DNA of 5,894 bases from an uncultured Marvinbryantia sp. (lineage in GTDB: Bacteria > Bacillota > Clostridia > Lachnospirales > Lachnospiraceae): assembly GCA_947624335.1 (NCBI GenBank), contig CANQJX010000120.1, forward strand, positions 1 through 5,894, in the 5' to 3' direction. Of the stretch, positions 1 to 5,791 are shown one piece after another. Both the position numbers and the translations under genes were made by a program. The number at the start of each line of letters is the position of its first letter. Position 1 is the stretch's first letter. The notes beneath the pieces are model-generated. The model searched no databases, had not been told where the DNA came from, and was given only the letters and a program-made list of their open reading frames with translations.

Positions 1-398
1 ACGCGGACCTGCTTGAGAAAATAAGGCGGTCGGAGCAGCCGTGGAACGTTTCGCTTCCCGCACAGCTTGCGGGCGCGGCGGCGCTCAAAGAGAAAGCGTA
101 TGTGGAAAAAGCGCGCAAACTGGTAAGCGAAGAACGGCGCCGCCAAAAAGAACGGCTGACGGAACTGGGATTTACCGTATACGACGGAAAAGCAAACTTT
201 CTGTTTTTCCGGGGAGAACCGGGACTCGCGCAAAAATGCAGGGACCGGGGGATTCTGATTCGGGACTGCAGCAATTACCGGGGGCTTGCCGCGGGCGATT
301 ACCGGATCGCCGTGCGCACCCCGGAAGAAAACGAAGAATTGATCCGGCTGCTTGCAGAGATTACGCGGCAGGAACAGGAAAAAGAAGCGCGGCCGTAA
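1..398 (+). CDS. cobD: Threonine-phosphate decarboxylase (CobD-like), C-terminal part, 5' truncated by window edge
   Basis: This is the last 131 codons of a PLP-dependent fold-type I aminotransferase-family enzyme; the reading frame is open from base 3 and the start lies outside the window. What is visible is the small C-terminal domain. It includes the QPWNVSLPAQ stretch (bases 36-65), the segment ILIRDCSNYRGL (about 252-287) and the closing YRIAVRTPEEN motif, whose arginines in this family hold the substrate carboxylate or phosphate. The PLP-binding lysine is upstream and not seen. CobD decarboxylates L-threonine-O-3-phosphate to (R)-1-amino-2-propanol phosphate, which links the corrin ring to the nucleotide loop of cobalamin. 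Histidinol-phosphate aminotransferase (HisC) is the close relative to exclude. The RDCSNYRGL wording and the following cobQ and cbiC genes favour CobD. A GTG at 102 lies in frame but is internal to the conserved domain, so it is not a start. cobQ follows after 25 nt. Confidence 0.88.
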   Translation, partial: ADLLEKIRRSEQPWNVSLPAQLAGAAALKEKAYVEKARKLVSEERRRQKERLTELGFTVYDGKANFLFFRGEPGLAQKCRDRGILIRDCSNYRGLAAGDYRIAVRTPEENEELIRLLAEITRQEQEKEARP

Positions 399-423
399 AC
401 GGGCGCGAAACTGAGGTTGAACA

Positions 424-1935
424 ATGGCGAAAGTGATTATGGTGCAGGGAACAATGTCAAACGCGGGCAAGAGCCTGCTGACAGCGGGCCTGTGCAGGAT
501 CTTTAAACAGGACGGTTACAGGACGGCGCCTTTTAAGTCCCAGAACATGGCTTTAAATTCCTATATTACGGAAGAAGGGCTGGAGATGGGGCGGGCCCAG
601 GTTATGCAGGCGGAAGCCGCGGGCGTCAGGCCGTCCGTATGTATGAACCCGATCCTGCTAAAACCGACCAACGACGTTGGCTCGCAGGTGATCGTCAACG
701 GGGAAGTACTGGGCAATATGACGGCGCGGGAATACTTTTCCTATAAGAAAAAACTGATCCCGGACATTATGCGCGCGTTTGAAAAACTCTGCGCAGATTC
801 TGATATTGTGGTGATCGAGGGCGCGGGCAGCCCGGCGGAGATCAATCTGAAAGACGACGATATTGTAAATATGGGAATGGCAAAAATGGCAAAGGCGCCG
901 GTACTTTTGGTTGGCGATATTGACCGCGGCGGCGTATTTGCCCAGCTTGTCGGGACGGTGGCGCTGCTGGAGGAAGACGAGCGGAAGATGATTAAGGGTA
1001 TGATCATTAATAAATTCCGCGGGGATAAAACGATTCTGGATCCCGGTATCCGCATGCTGCAGGAGCGTACCCGAATACCGGTGGTGGGCGTCGCCCCCTA
1101 TCTGCAGATTCAGGTGGAAGACGAAGACAGCTTAAGCGAGCGGTTTTCGGCTCAGAACGGGGCCGCTGCGATTGATATTGCGGTGATCCGTCTCCCCAGG
1201 ATTTCTAATTTTACGGATTTTAACCCCTTTGAGATGATTCCGGGCGTTTCCCTGCGCTATGTTGCGGACGCGGCGGAATTAAAAGACCCCGACCTGATTA
1301 TTCTGCCGGGGACAAAAAGTACCATGGACGACTTAAAGTTTTTGCGCCAGAACGGTCTGGAAGCCGCCATTTGCAAAGCTGCGGCGGCGGGGAAGGCAAT
1401 TTTTGGCGTCTGCGGCGGCTACCAGATGCTGGGGGAGACGCTTGCGGATCCGCAGGGCGTGGAGGGCGGCGGCTTTTTGCGCGGCATGGGGCTGCTTCCG
1501 CTGGACACTGTGTTTGCCGGGGAAAAAACACGCACCCGGATAGAGGGGACGTTCGCGCAAATGAGCGGTCTTTTGCAGGAACTGTCGGGCGAGCGGTTTG
1601 ACGGATACGAGATCCATATGGGAGTAACAGCGTTAAAGGAAGGCGCGAAACCGCTGACAAAACTTACCAATACGGCAAAGGGCAGCGCCGTATCGGCGGA
1701 CGGCGCGCAGCGGGGCAATATCTACGGCACTTATGTCCACGGCATTTTCGACCGGAAAAATGTGGCGGAAGCGGTGGTTCGGGCGCTGGGGAAAGCAAAA
1801 GGACTGGATATGCAGGAAATTGGGGCGGTAGATTTTGCAGAATTTAAAGAAAAGCAGTATAATATTCTTGCAGACGCTTTGCGCGCGCATTTGGATATGA
1901 AATATATTTATCAGATACTGGAAGAAGGAATTTAA
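424..1935 (+). CDS. cobQ: Cobyric acid synthase (adenosylcobyrinate a,c-diamide amidohydrolysing; CobQ/CbiP)
   Basis: This 503-residue cytoplasmic enzyme is of normal family length. It uses ATP and glutamine to amidate the b, d, e and g carboxylates of adenosylcobyrinic acid a,c-diamide, giving cobyric acid. The N-terminal half is a dethiobiotin-synthetase-like ATPase domain: a P-loop-like GTMSNAGKS at residues 9-17, IEGAGSPAEINL at 131-142, and DIDRGGVF at 165-172. The C-terminal half is a class I glutamine amidotransferase domain with the nucleophile Cys330 in GVCGGYQMLG and the catalytic histidine His439 in YGTYVHGIFD. All expected catalytic landmarks are present and the frame is unbroken. 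The ATG at 424 is preceded by GAGG (413-416) at 7-nt spacing, and the protein begins directly with the beta strand leading to the P-loop, which supports this start. It sits between cobD and cbiC, presumably in one transcript. CobB/CbiA is the nearest alternative, but the QGTMSNAGKS and DIDRGGVF wording is CobQ-type. Confidence 0.97.
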   Translation: MAKVIMVQGTMSNAGKSLLTAGLCRIFKQDGYRTAPFKSQNMALNSYITEEGLEMGRAQVMQAEAAGVRPSVCMNPILLKPTNDVGSQVIVNGEVLGNMTAREYFSYKKKLIPDIMRAFEKLCADSDIVVIEGAGSPAEINLKDDDIVNMGMAKMAKAPVLLVGDIDRGGVFAQLVGTVALLEEDERKMIKGMIINKFRGDKTILDPGIRMLQERTRIPVVGVAPYLQIQVEDEDSLSERFSAQNGAAAIDIAVIRLPRISNFTDFNPFEMIPGVSLRYVADAAELKDPDLIILPGTKSTMDDLKFLRQNGLEAAICKAAAAGKAIFGVCGGYQMLGETLADPQGVEGGGFLRGMGLLPLDTVFAGEKTRTRIEGTFAQMSGLLQELSGERFDGYEIHMGVTALKEGAKPLTKLTNTAKGSAVSADGAQRGNIYGTYVHGIFDRKNVAEAVVRALGKAKGLDMQEIGAVDFAEFKEKQYNILADALRAHLDMKYIYQILEEGI

Positions 1936-1950
1936 AAGGGGCGACGGCGG

Positions 1951-2577
1951 ATGAAAGTGGAACTGGAAAATGTAAAGCCAAAGGATATCGAGCGCAGGAG
2001 TTTTGAGATTATCACGGAGCAGCTTGGCCGGGAACTGCCCAAAGAGCTGGCGCCGATCATCAAGCGCTGCATCCACACAAGCGCGGATTTTGATTACGCG
2101 GAAAACCTCTGCTTTTCACAGGGCGTTGTGCCCAAAGCGCTTGCCGCGCTGAAAAAGGGAGCCTGTATTGTAACGGATACGCAGATGGCAAAGGCCGGCA
2201 TTAACAAGGCGGCGCTGGAAAAATACGGCGGAGAAGTATACTGCTTCATGTCGGATGAAGACGTGGCAGAGGCGGCGAAGCAGAACGGGACGACGCGGGC
2301 GGTCGCCTGCATGGATAAAGCGGCGGCGCTTGACAAGCCTTTGATTTTTGCAATCGGCAACGCGCCGACGGCGCTGATTCGCCTGTACGAGCTGATAAGC
2401 GAGAAAAAGCTCAGGCCGGAGCTGGTCATCGGCGTGCCGGTAGGCTTTGTGAATGTGGTGCAGTCCAAGGAACTGATCATGCAGGCGGACGCGCCGTACA
2501 TTGTGGCAAGGGGGAGAAAAGGCGGGAGCAATATTGCGGCATGTATCTGCAACGCGCTTCTGTATTATGAAAAATAA
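1951..2577 (+). CDS. cbiC: Cobalt-precorrin-8 / precorrin-8X methylmutase (CbiC/CobH)
   Basis: A 208-residue methylmutase of normal family length. It moves a methyl group from C-11 to C-12 of the corrin ring, converting (cobalt-)precorrin-8 to (cobalt-)cobyrinic or hydrogenobyrinic acid. His42 in the RCIHTSADFDY motif (residues 39-49) corresponds to the conserved histidine that protonates the ring in CobH. Further family motifs are IVTDTQMAKAGINK in the first half, GVPVGFVN at 161-168, and the closing IVARGRKGGSN at 184-194. No signal peptide or membrane segment is seen. A purine-rich Shine-Dalgarno AAAAGGGG (1934-1941) overlaps the cobQ stop and is 9 nt from the ATG. The 15-nt gap to cobQ implies cotranscription. 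I name it cbiC on the inference that a clostridial host uses the anaerobic, early-cobalt route; the sequence alone does not separate this from aerobic CobH. Confidence 0.96.
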   Translation: MKVELENVKPKDIERRSFEIITEQLGRELPKELAPIIKRCIHTSADFDYAENLCFSQGVVPKALAALKKGACIVTDTQMAKAGINKAALEKYGGEVYCFMSDEDVAEAAKQNGTTRAVACMDKAAALDKPLIFAIGNAPTALIRLYELISEKKLRPELVIGVPVGFVNVVQSKELIMQADAPYIVARGRKGGSNIAACICNALLYYEK

Positions 2578-2598
2578 AGGACGAAGGGGGATAAGACT

Positions 2599-3792
2599 AT
2601 GAGAAGAACCGGGGGAGCGGCGCTTTTGTCCGCGTGTATGGCTCTGCTGTTGGGCGCGCCGGCATCGGCGCAGGAAGAACCGGCGGGGCTGGCTGATTTA
2701 TTTTGTTATTATACGAAAGATAACGTGATCTGCGAATACTATGACGATAATTATTTATTGGCGGATAAGAAGCTCCAATACAAAGCCTACGACGGGTTTT
2801 TGTCGGTTGCCGAGACCGACCTGGATCAGGACGGGACGCAGGAATTGCTGGCGATCCGCTTAAAGCCGCAGCAGGACGAAGACGGACGGACGGCGGACGC
2901 GGTGATCGCGGAGGTTTATCGGCGCAGCGACAATACGCTGCAGCGAACCGCGCAATATACGTTATCGGAAGGAATGCTGAACTTCTGCGAGGCGCAGATC
3001 AATGTTTTCCCGCTGAATACGCAGGACGGCACGCTGATCTGCTGCGAGTCCAGAAGCATTGCGTCGCTTGTGTCGGACGGTATGGCGTGGAGCCTGCGGG
3101 CGGCGGCGTTTAACGGAACAGATTTCGCGGAAACCGTAAATCTTTCGTTTGGGGGCAGTTCGTTTGAGGATGTGGATTTTACCTTGATTGAAGATACGAT
3201 GAACCGTCTCGGTCTTACCGCCACCAATCCTACCCTGGAAATGCTGACCGACGGCAACGACTGGATCGGCCTTTACTGCACGGTGCGCCGCTACTTTACG
3301 GCGGATATGGATACGCTGAACAACTTTTTGTTTTATGACGGCAATGGGCAGGAACAGATACAATACGGCGAGACCTGGTTTAAAAATTATGTCAACATGG
3401 ACCGGGAAAACAAAATCAGTAAGGAATTTGCGGTGGATATTACCGACCGCGGCGGCGCTTCAGCGGCGGGTACGGCTTCTGCTTCCCGCTATTCGTATGC
3501 GCAGGACTATGTGATCGCGGACAGCGACAGCCGCTACATTACACAGGAGGAACTGCAGGGCCTTTCTGCGGATGAGATTCTTCTGGCGCGCAACGAGATT
3601 TATGCAAGACGCGGACGGATTTTTAACGATCCGGATTTGGACGCCTATTTCCGCAGTAAAAGCTGGTATCAGCCCTCGGTATCCGGAAGCGACTTTACGG
3701 AAGAATATGCGGCGCGCGTATTTAACGATTATGAGATGAAGAATATAGCGACGATGATCGCTTATGAGAGAGCGCATGGATTTGTAGAATAG
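2599..3792 (+). CDS. Secreted YARHG-domain protein of unknown function
   Basis: This 397-residue protein begins with a signal peptide: basic residues at 2-3, a hydrophobic core at about 7-20, and a likely signal peptidase I site after ASA (residues 22-24), before QEE. The mature N-terminal region is acidic and rich in tyrosine. Residues 74-82 form D-L-D-Q-D-G-T-Q-E, an aspartate-rich loop of the type that binds calcium in EF-hand-like or dockerin-like repeats (binding is inference). The middle region, about 100-290, is not recognised. A low-complexity serine/alanine/glycine linker (about 285-300) leads to a C-terminal YARHG domain (about 310-392) with NEIYARRGRIF at 332-342 and the SKSWYQP signature after it; here the fourth motif residue is Arg instead of His. 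YARHG domains occur in extracellular bacterial proteins and have no settled function. The start is supported by GAAGGGGG (2583-2590), 8 nt before ATG. The gene lies 21 nt after cbiC and 11 nt before the DUF1461 membrane protein gene, so it is probably transcribed with both. Confidence 0.85.
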   Translation: MRRTGGAALLSACMALLLGAPASAQEEPAGLADLFCYYTKDNVICEYYDDNYLLADKKLQYKAYDGFLSVAETDLDQDGTQELLAIRLKPQQDEDGRTADAVIAEVYRRSDNTLQRTAQYTLSEGMLNFCEAQINVFPLNTQDGTLICCESRSIASLVSDGMAWSLRAAAFNGTDFAETVNLSFGGSSFEDVDFTLIEDTMNRLGLTATNPTLEMLTDGNDWIGLYCTVRRYFTADMDTLNNFLFYDGNGQEQIQYGETWFKNYVNMDRENKISKEFAVDITDRGGASAAGTASASRYSYAQDYVIADSDSRYITQEELQGLSADEILLARNEIYARRGRIFNDPDLDAYFRSKSWYQPSVSGSDFTEEYAARVFNDYEMKNIATMIAYERAHGFVE

Positions 3793-3803
3793 GGTGGACA
3801 TAA

Positions 3804-4457
3804 ATGGCTCATAAAAAGACAGTGCAGAAAATCAGCGACGCGGGGATGGCGATTGTGGTGATGATGTTTCTTGTTTCCGCTTCCCTGACCGCCGTAATTG
3901 CATTTAAACCGCTGTATTATTTTGACATCGCGTACCTGCATATTCCGGAAACGTCCGGTTACAGCGAACAGGAGATCCGCGTAAATTATAAAGCGCTGAT
4001 CGACTATAATCTTTCGCCCGCGCAGAACGTGCTGCAGTTTCCCACGCTGCCCATGTCGCGGGAGGGACGCATCCACTTTCGGGAGGTAAAGAGGATCTTT
4101 TGGTTTTTTATCCGGATGTTTGCGGTTACCGCAGTGCTGCTTACGGCGGGCGCGCTGTGGAAAAGACGCCGGCGCGAATACGGCTATCTGCGGATAGCGG
4201 GAACGGCAACGCCGGTACTGGCAGCGGCGCTGGGAGCGGCGATTGCGATAAACTGGGAGCGGGTGTTTGTGCTTTTTCACGAATGGATCTTTCAAAATGA
4301 TTACTGGCTGTTTGATCCCGTTACCGATCCGGTGATTATGATTTTGCCGGAAACCTTTTTCCTGCACTGCGCCGTGATGATGCTGCTTTTGATTGCGGTA
4401 GGATGCGCTGCCTGTATCGGATTGTGGCGTCTGGCAAAGGCCGGGAACCGGGAATAA
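3804..4457 (+). CDS. DUF1461 / TIGR01906 integral membrane protein, Lit-like
   Basis: A 217-residue protein with four predicted membrane helices, at about 14-34, 98-119, 131-149 and 184-208, and a long extracytoplasmic loop between the first two. Recognisable DUF1461 signatures are YSEQEIRVNYKALIDY in that loop, PMSREGRIHFREVK just before helix 2, and FHEWIF...WLFDP.TDPVI..LPE between helices 3 and 4. This family contains Lit, the lipoprotein intramolecular transacylase of some Firmicutes, which moves an acyl chain from the diacylglyceryl group to the N-terminal cysteine of lipoproteins to give the lyso form. Published work on Lit implicates two conserved histidines; His91 (GRIHF) and His159 (FHEWIF) are my inferred equivalents. 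Membership of the family is well supported, the enzyme activity is not, so no symbol is given. AGGGTGG (3791-3797) is 6 nt before the ATG. It follows the YARHG gene by 11 nt and is probably the last gene of that transcript. Confidence 0.85.
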   Translation: MAHKKTVQKISDAGMAIVVMMFLVSASLTAVIAFKPLYYFDIAYLHIPETSGYSEQEIRVNYKALIDYNLSPAQNVLQFPTLPMSREGRIHFREVKRIFWFFIRMFAVTAVLLTAGALWKRRRREYGYLRIAGTATPVLAAALGAAIAINWERVFVLFHEWIFQNDYWLFDPVTDPVIMILPETFFLHCAVMMLLLIAVGCAACIGLWRLAKAGNRE

Positions 4458-4470
4458 AATCATCTCCGGC

Positions 4471-4500
4471 TGTATAAGCAATTAAAAAGTGACGATACTT
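4471..4500 (+). promoter_or_regulatory. Candidate forespore sigma-G/F-type promoter for the spore protein gene
   Basis: The 75-nt gap before the spore protein gene holds TGTATAA (4471-4477), 16 nt, then GATACTT (4494-4500). This loosely resembles forespore promoters, whose -35 contains TGNATA-like sequence and whose -10 resembles CATACTA; the first and last bases of the -10 differ. No good housekeeping -35/-10 pair is seen in the gap. Alpha/beta-type spore protein genes are normally transcribed by sigma-G, which is the main reason to consider this site. The match is weak and could be chance in AT-rich spacer. Confidence 0.3.
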
Positions 4501-4523
4501 CTTTATGATATGGAAAATAAAGT

Positions 4524-4541
4524 GAAAGGGGTATGGTCATG
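4524..4541 (+). promoter_or_regulatory. Ribosome binding site that decides the spore protein start
   Basis: GAAAGGGG occupies 4524-4531. The upstream ATG at 4533 is only 1 nt from it, too close for initiation. The in-frame ATG at 4539 is 7 nt away, which is standard spacing. The true start is therefore most likely 4539. Confidence 0.7.
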
Positions 4542-4733
4542 CCAAGAAAAGCAAAGAAAATTGATCTGCAGAATCTGGAACCGGAAGAAAAACTGAAATA
4601 CGAAATCGCGGAGGAATTGGGCCTGCTGGACCGCGTATTAAAGGACGGCTGGAAGTCCCTTTCCGCGAAAGAGACGGGCAGGATCGGCGGGCTGATGACG
4701 AAGCGGAGACGCGAAGAAAAGATGGGGATATGA
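4539..4733 (+). CDS. Alpha/beta-type small acid-soluble spore protein (SASP)
   Basis: A small basic protein of 64 residues from the preferred ATG at 4539 (66 if the ATG at 4533 were used). It carries both hallmarks of the alpha/beta SASP family: KYEIAEELG (residues 20-28), containing the Glu22-Ile23 bond in the context cut by the germination protease GPR, and the C-terminal KETGRIGGLMTKRRRE block, matching the family's SREAGxVGGxMVKxM pattern. Such proteins coat DNA in the forespore, hold it in an A-like form that resists UV and heat, and are degraded at germination as an amino-acid source. Compared with Bacillus SspA/SspB it is divergent: the link between the motifs reads LLDRVLKDGWKSL instead of a GYNG-type turn, and the N-terminus is lysine-rich. 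Its TGA stop overlaps the ATG of holA (ATGA at 4730-4733). Identification as an SASP is strong; whether it is a major or minor one is unknown. Confidence 0.9.
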   Translation: MPRKAKKIDLQNLEPEEKLKYEIAEELGLLDRVLKDGWKSLSAKETGRIGGLMTKRRREEKMGI

Positions 4734-5734
4734 AAAATCTGGCACAGGATATCAAAACGAATGAATTTAAGAACATCTATCTGCTGACGGGAGAGGAAGA
4801 ATATCTGAAACAGCAGTATAAGCGCAGATTACAGAGCGCCCTTGTCCCGGAAGACGACACGGTGAACCTGAACTGCTATGAAGGGAAAAATATTTCCGTT
4901 CAGGAACTGATCGATCAGGGGGAGACCATGCCGTTTTTTGCGGAACGCCGTCTTCTTCTGGTGGAGGAGAGCGGCTTTTTTAAAGGCGCCTGCGCGCAGT
5001 TGGCGGAATACCTGGAACAGCTTCCTTCCACGACGTATTTTTTGTTTGTGGAATCGGAGGTGGACAAACGGCAGAAGCTGTACAAAACCGTAAAAAGTAA
5101 GGGCAGGGTGGTGGAGTTTTCCAGACAGCCGAAGGAGACGCTGACGCGCTGGATTCTGGGAACGTTAAAGCGTGAAAACAGGAATATTACGCGCGCCGCC
5201 ATGGAACTTTTTCTGGAAAAAACAGGCGACGACATGAACCGCATCAGCACGGAACTGGAAAAACTTTTATGCTATACGATGGGGCGCGAGATTATTACGC
5301 CGCAGGATGTGGAGGCGGTCTGCACGGCGCAGACGGTCAATCAGATTTTTGAGATGGTAAACGCCGTCGGGGCCGGATGGCAGCGGCGCGCCCTGGATCT
5401 GTATTACGATCTTTTGGCGTTAAAAGAGCCGCCGATGCGTATTTTATATCTGATCACCAGACAATTCGACCAGCTTTTACAGACGAAGGAGCTGCGCAGG
5501 CATGGCTATGATGCGGACCGGATTGCAGAAAAACTTGGCCTGCAGCGCTTTGTCGCGCAGAAATGTGCGCGCCAGTGCGAGCGCTTTTCAGAAGAAAGGC
5601 TGCGCAGCCTTGTGGAACAGTGCGTGCGCGCCGAAGAGGCTGTAAAGACTGGAAACTTAAATGAAAAACTTGCCGTGGAACTGATTCTGACCCAGGCCGG
5701 CCATAACAAAAACGCACAGCCGAAAATTGACTAA
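4730..5734 (+). CDS. holA: DNA polymerase III subunit delta (HolA)
   Basis: A 334-residue cytoplasmic protein of normal length for the delta subunit of the clamp loader, which opens the beta sliding clamp during replication. The N-terminus has the family opening, IYLLTGEEEYLKQQ (residues 16-29), in the AAA+-like domain I; as expected for delta, there is no working Walker A motif. The PFFAERRLLLVEES region and the FLFVESEVDKRQKLYK stretch are typical of the same domain. The small domain II contains the motif DDMNRISTELEKLL (167-180), and the C-terminal helical collar domain contains PMRILYLITRQFDQLL and ends with GNLNEKLAVELIL. ATG 4730 overlaps the spore protein stop by 4 nt. The only Shine-Dalgarno-like sequence nearby, GATGGGG, ends 2 nt before it, so translation may depend on coupling to the upstream gene or on the weaker GAAGAAAAG at 4712-4720. 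The start is supported by the conserved MKxLxxDI opening. No terminator is evident downstream. Confidence 0.95.
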   Translation: MKNLAQDIKTNEFKNIYLLTGEEEYLKQQYKRRLQSALVPEDDTVNLNCYEGKNISVQELIDQGETMPFFAERRLLLVEESGFFKGACAQLAEYLEQLPSTTYFLFVESEVDKRQKLYKTVKSKGRVVEFSRQPKETLTRWILGTLKRENRNITRAAMELFLEKTGDDMNRISTELEKLLCYTMGREIITPQDVEAVCTAQTVNQIFEMVNAVGAGWQRRALDLYYDLLALKEPPMRILYLITRQFDQLLQTKELRRHGYDADRIAEKLGLQRFVAQKCARQCERFSEERLRSLVEQCVRAEEAVKTGNLNEKLAVELILTQAGHNKNAQPKID

Positions 5735-5738
5735 AACA

Positions 5739-5766
5739 TTCAGACAGGATATGACTGCTTTATAAT
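5739..5766 (+). promoter_or_regulatory. Probable housekeeping promoter of the HTH regulator gene
   Basis: A perfect TATAAT -10 box lies at 5761-5766. A moderate -35 candidate, TTCAGA (5739-5744, four of six bases of TTGACA), is 16 nt upstream. Transcription would begin near 5773, giving a leader of about 19 nt that contains the Shine-Dalgarno site. The -10 is within an inverted repeat, so a protein bound there would block it. Confidence 0.55.
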
Positions 5767-5780
5767 ACTACATTATAAAG
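5758..5780. promoter_or_regulatory. Perfect 9-bp inverted repeat, probable operator of the HTH regulator
   Basis: The arm CTTTATAAT (5758-5766) and the arm ATTATAAAG (5772-5780) are exact reverse complements separated by ACTAC. The left arm contains the -10 box and the right arm reaches into the Shine-Dalgarno site AAAGGAG (5777-5783). Position and symmetry fit an operator for a dimeric helix-turn-helix repressor, most simply the adjacent gene acting on itself. If transcription starts near 5773 the left arm is not in the RNA, so a DNA site is likelier than an RNA hairpin on that transcript; a read-through transcript from holA could still form the hairpin and hide the ribosome binding site. 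Confidence 0.6.
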
Positions 5781-5791
5781 GAGTGCCGGTT

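Noticed and set aside
41..436. A 131-codon plus-strand frame overlapping cobD and the start of cobQ
   Set aside because: It is out of frame with the conserved CobD C-terminal domain, is rich in Arg and Gly, and would run into the cobQ start; it is not a plausible protein.
1298..2076. Several minus-strand open frames opposite cobQ and cbiC
   Set aside because: They overlap genes with complete catalytic motifs, have Arg/Pro/Ser-rich shadow composition and no convincing start context.
2626..2637. Possible lipobox LSAC (residues 10-13) in the YARHG protein
   Set aside because: The cysteine at residue 13 would leave a hydrophobic core too short for a lipoprotein signal, and the hydrophobic stretch continues past it to a good ASA cleavage site at 22-24.
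4440..4470. GCCGG (4440-4444) and CCGGC (4466-4470) as a terminator stem after the DUF1461 gene
   Set aside because: The stem is only 5 bp with a 21-nt loop, begins inside the coding sequence, and is not followed by a T run.
3762..4481. A 239-codon open frame on the minus strand opposite the DUF1461 gene
   Set aside because: It is basic and rich in His, Gln and Arg in a low-quality way, shows no recognisable family, and lies exactly opposite a well-supported membrane protein gene; it is a composition shadow.
5727..5732. TTGACT as the -35 box of the regulator promoter
   Set aside because: It is 28 nt from the TATAAT box, far too distant for a sigma-A promoter.
5758..5780. The AT-rich inverted repeat as an intrinsic terminator for holA
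   Set aside because: The stem has only one G-C pair and no T run follows; it is instead followed by a Shine-Dalgarno site and a start codon.
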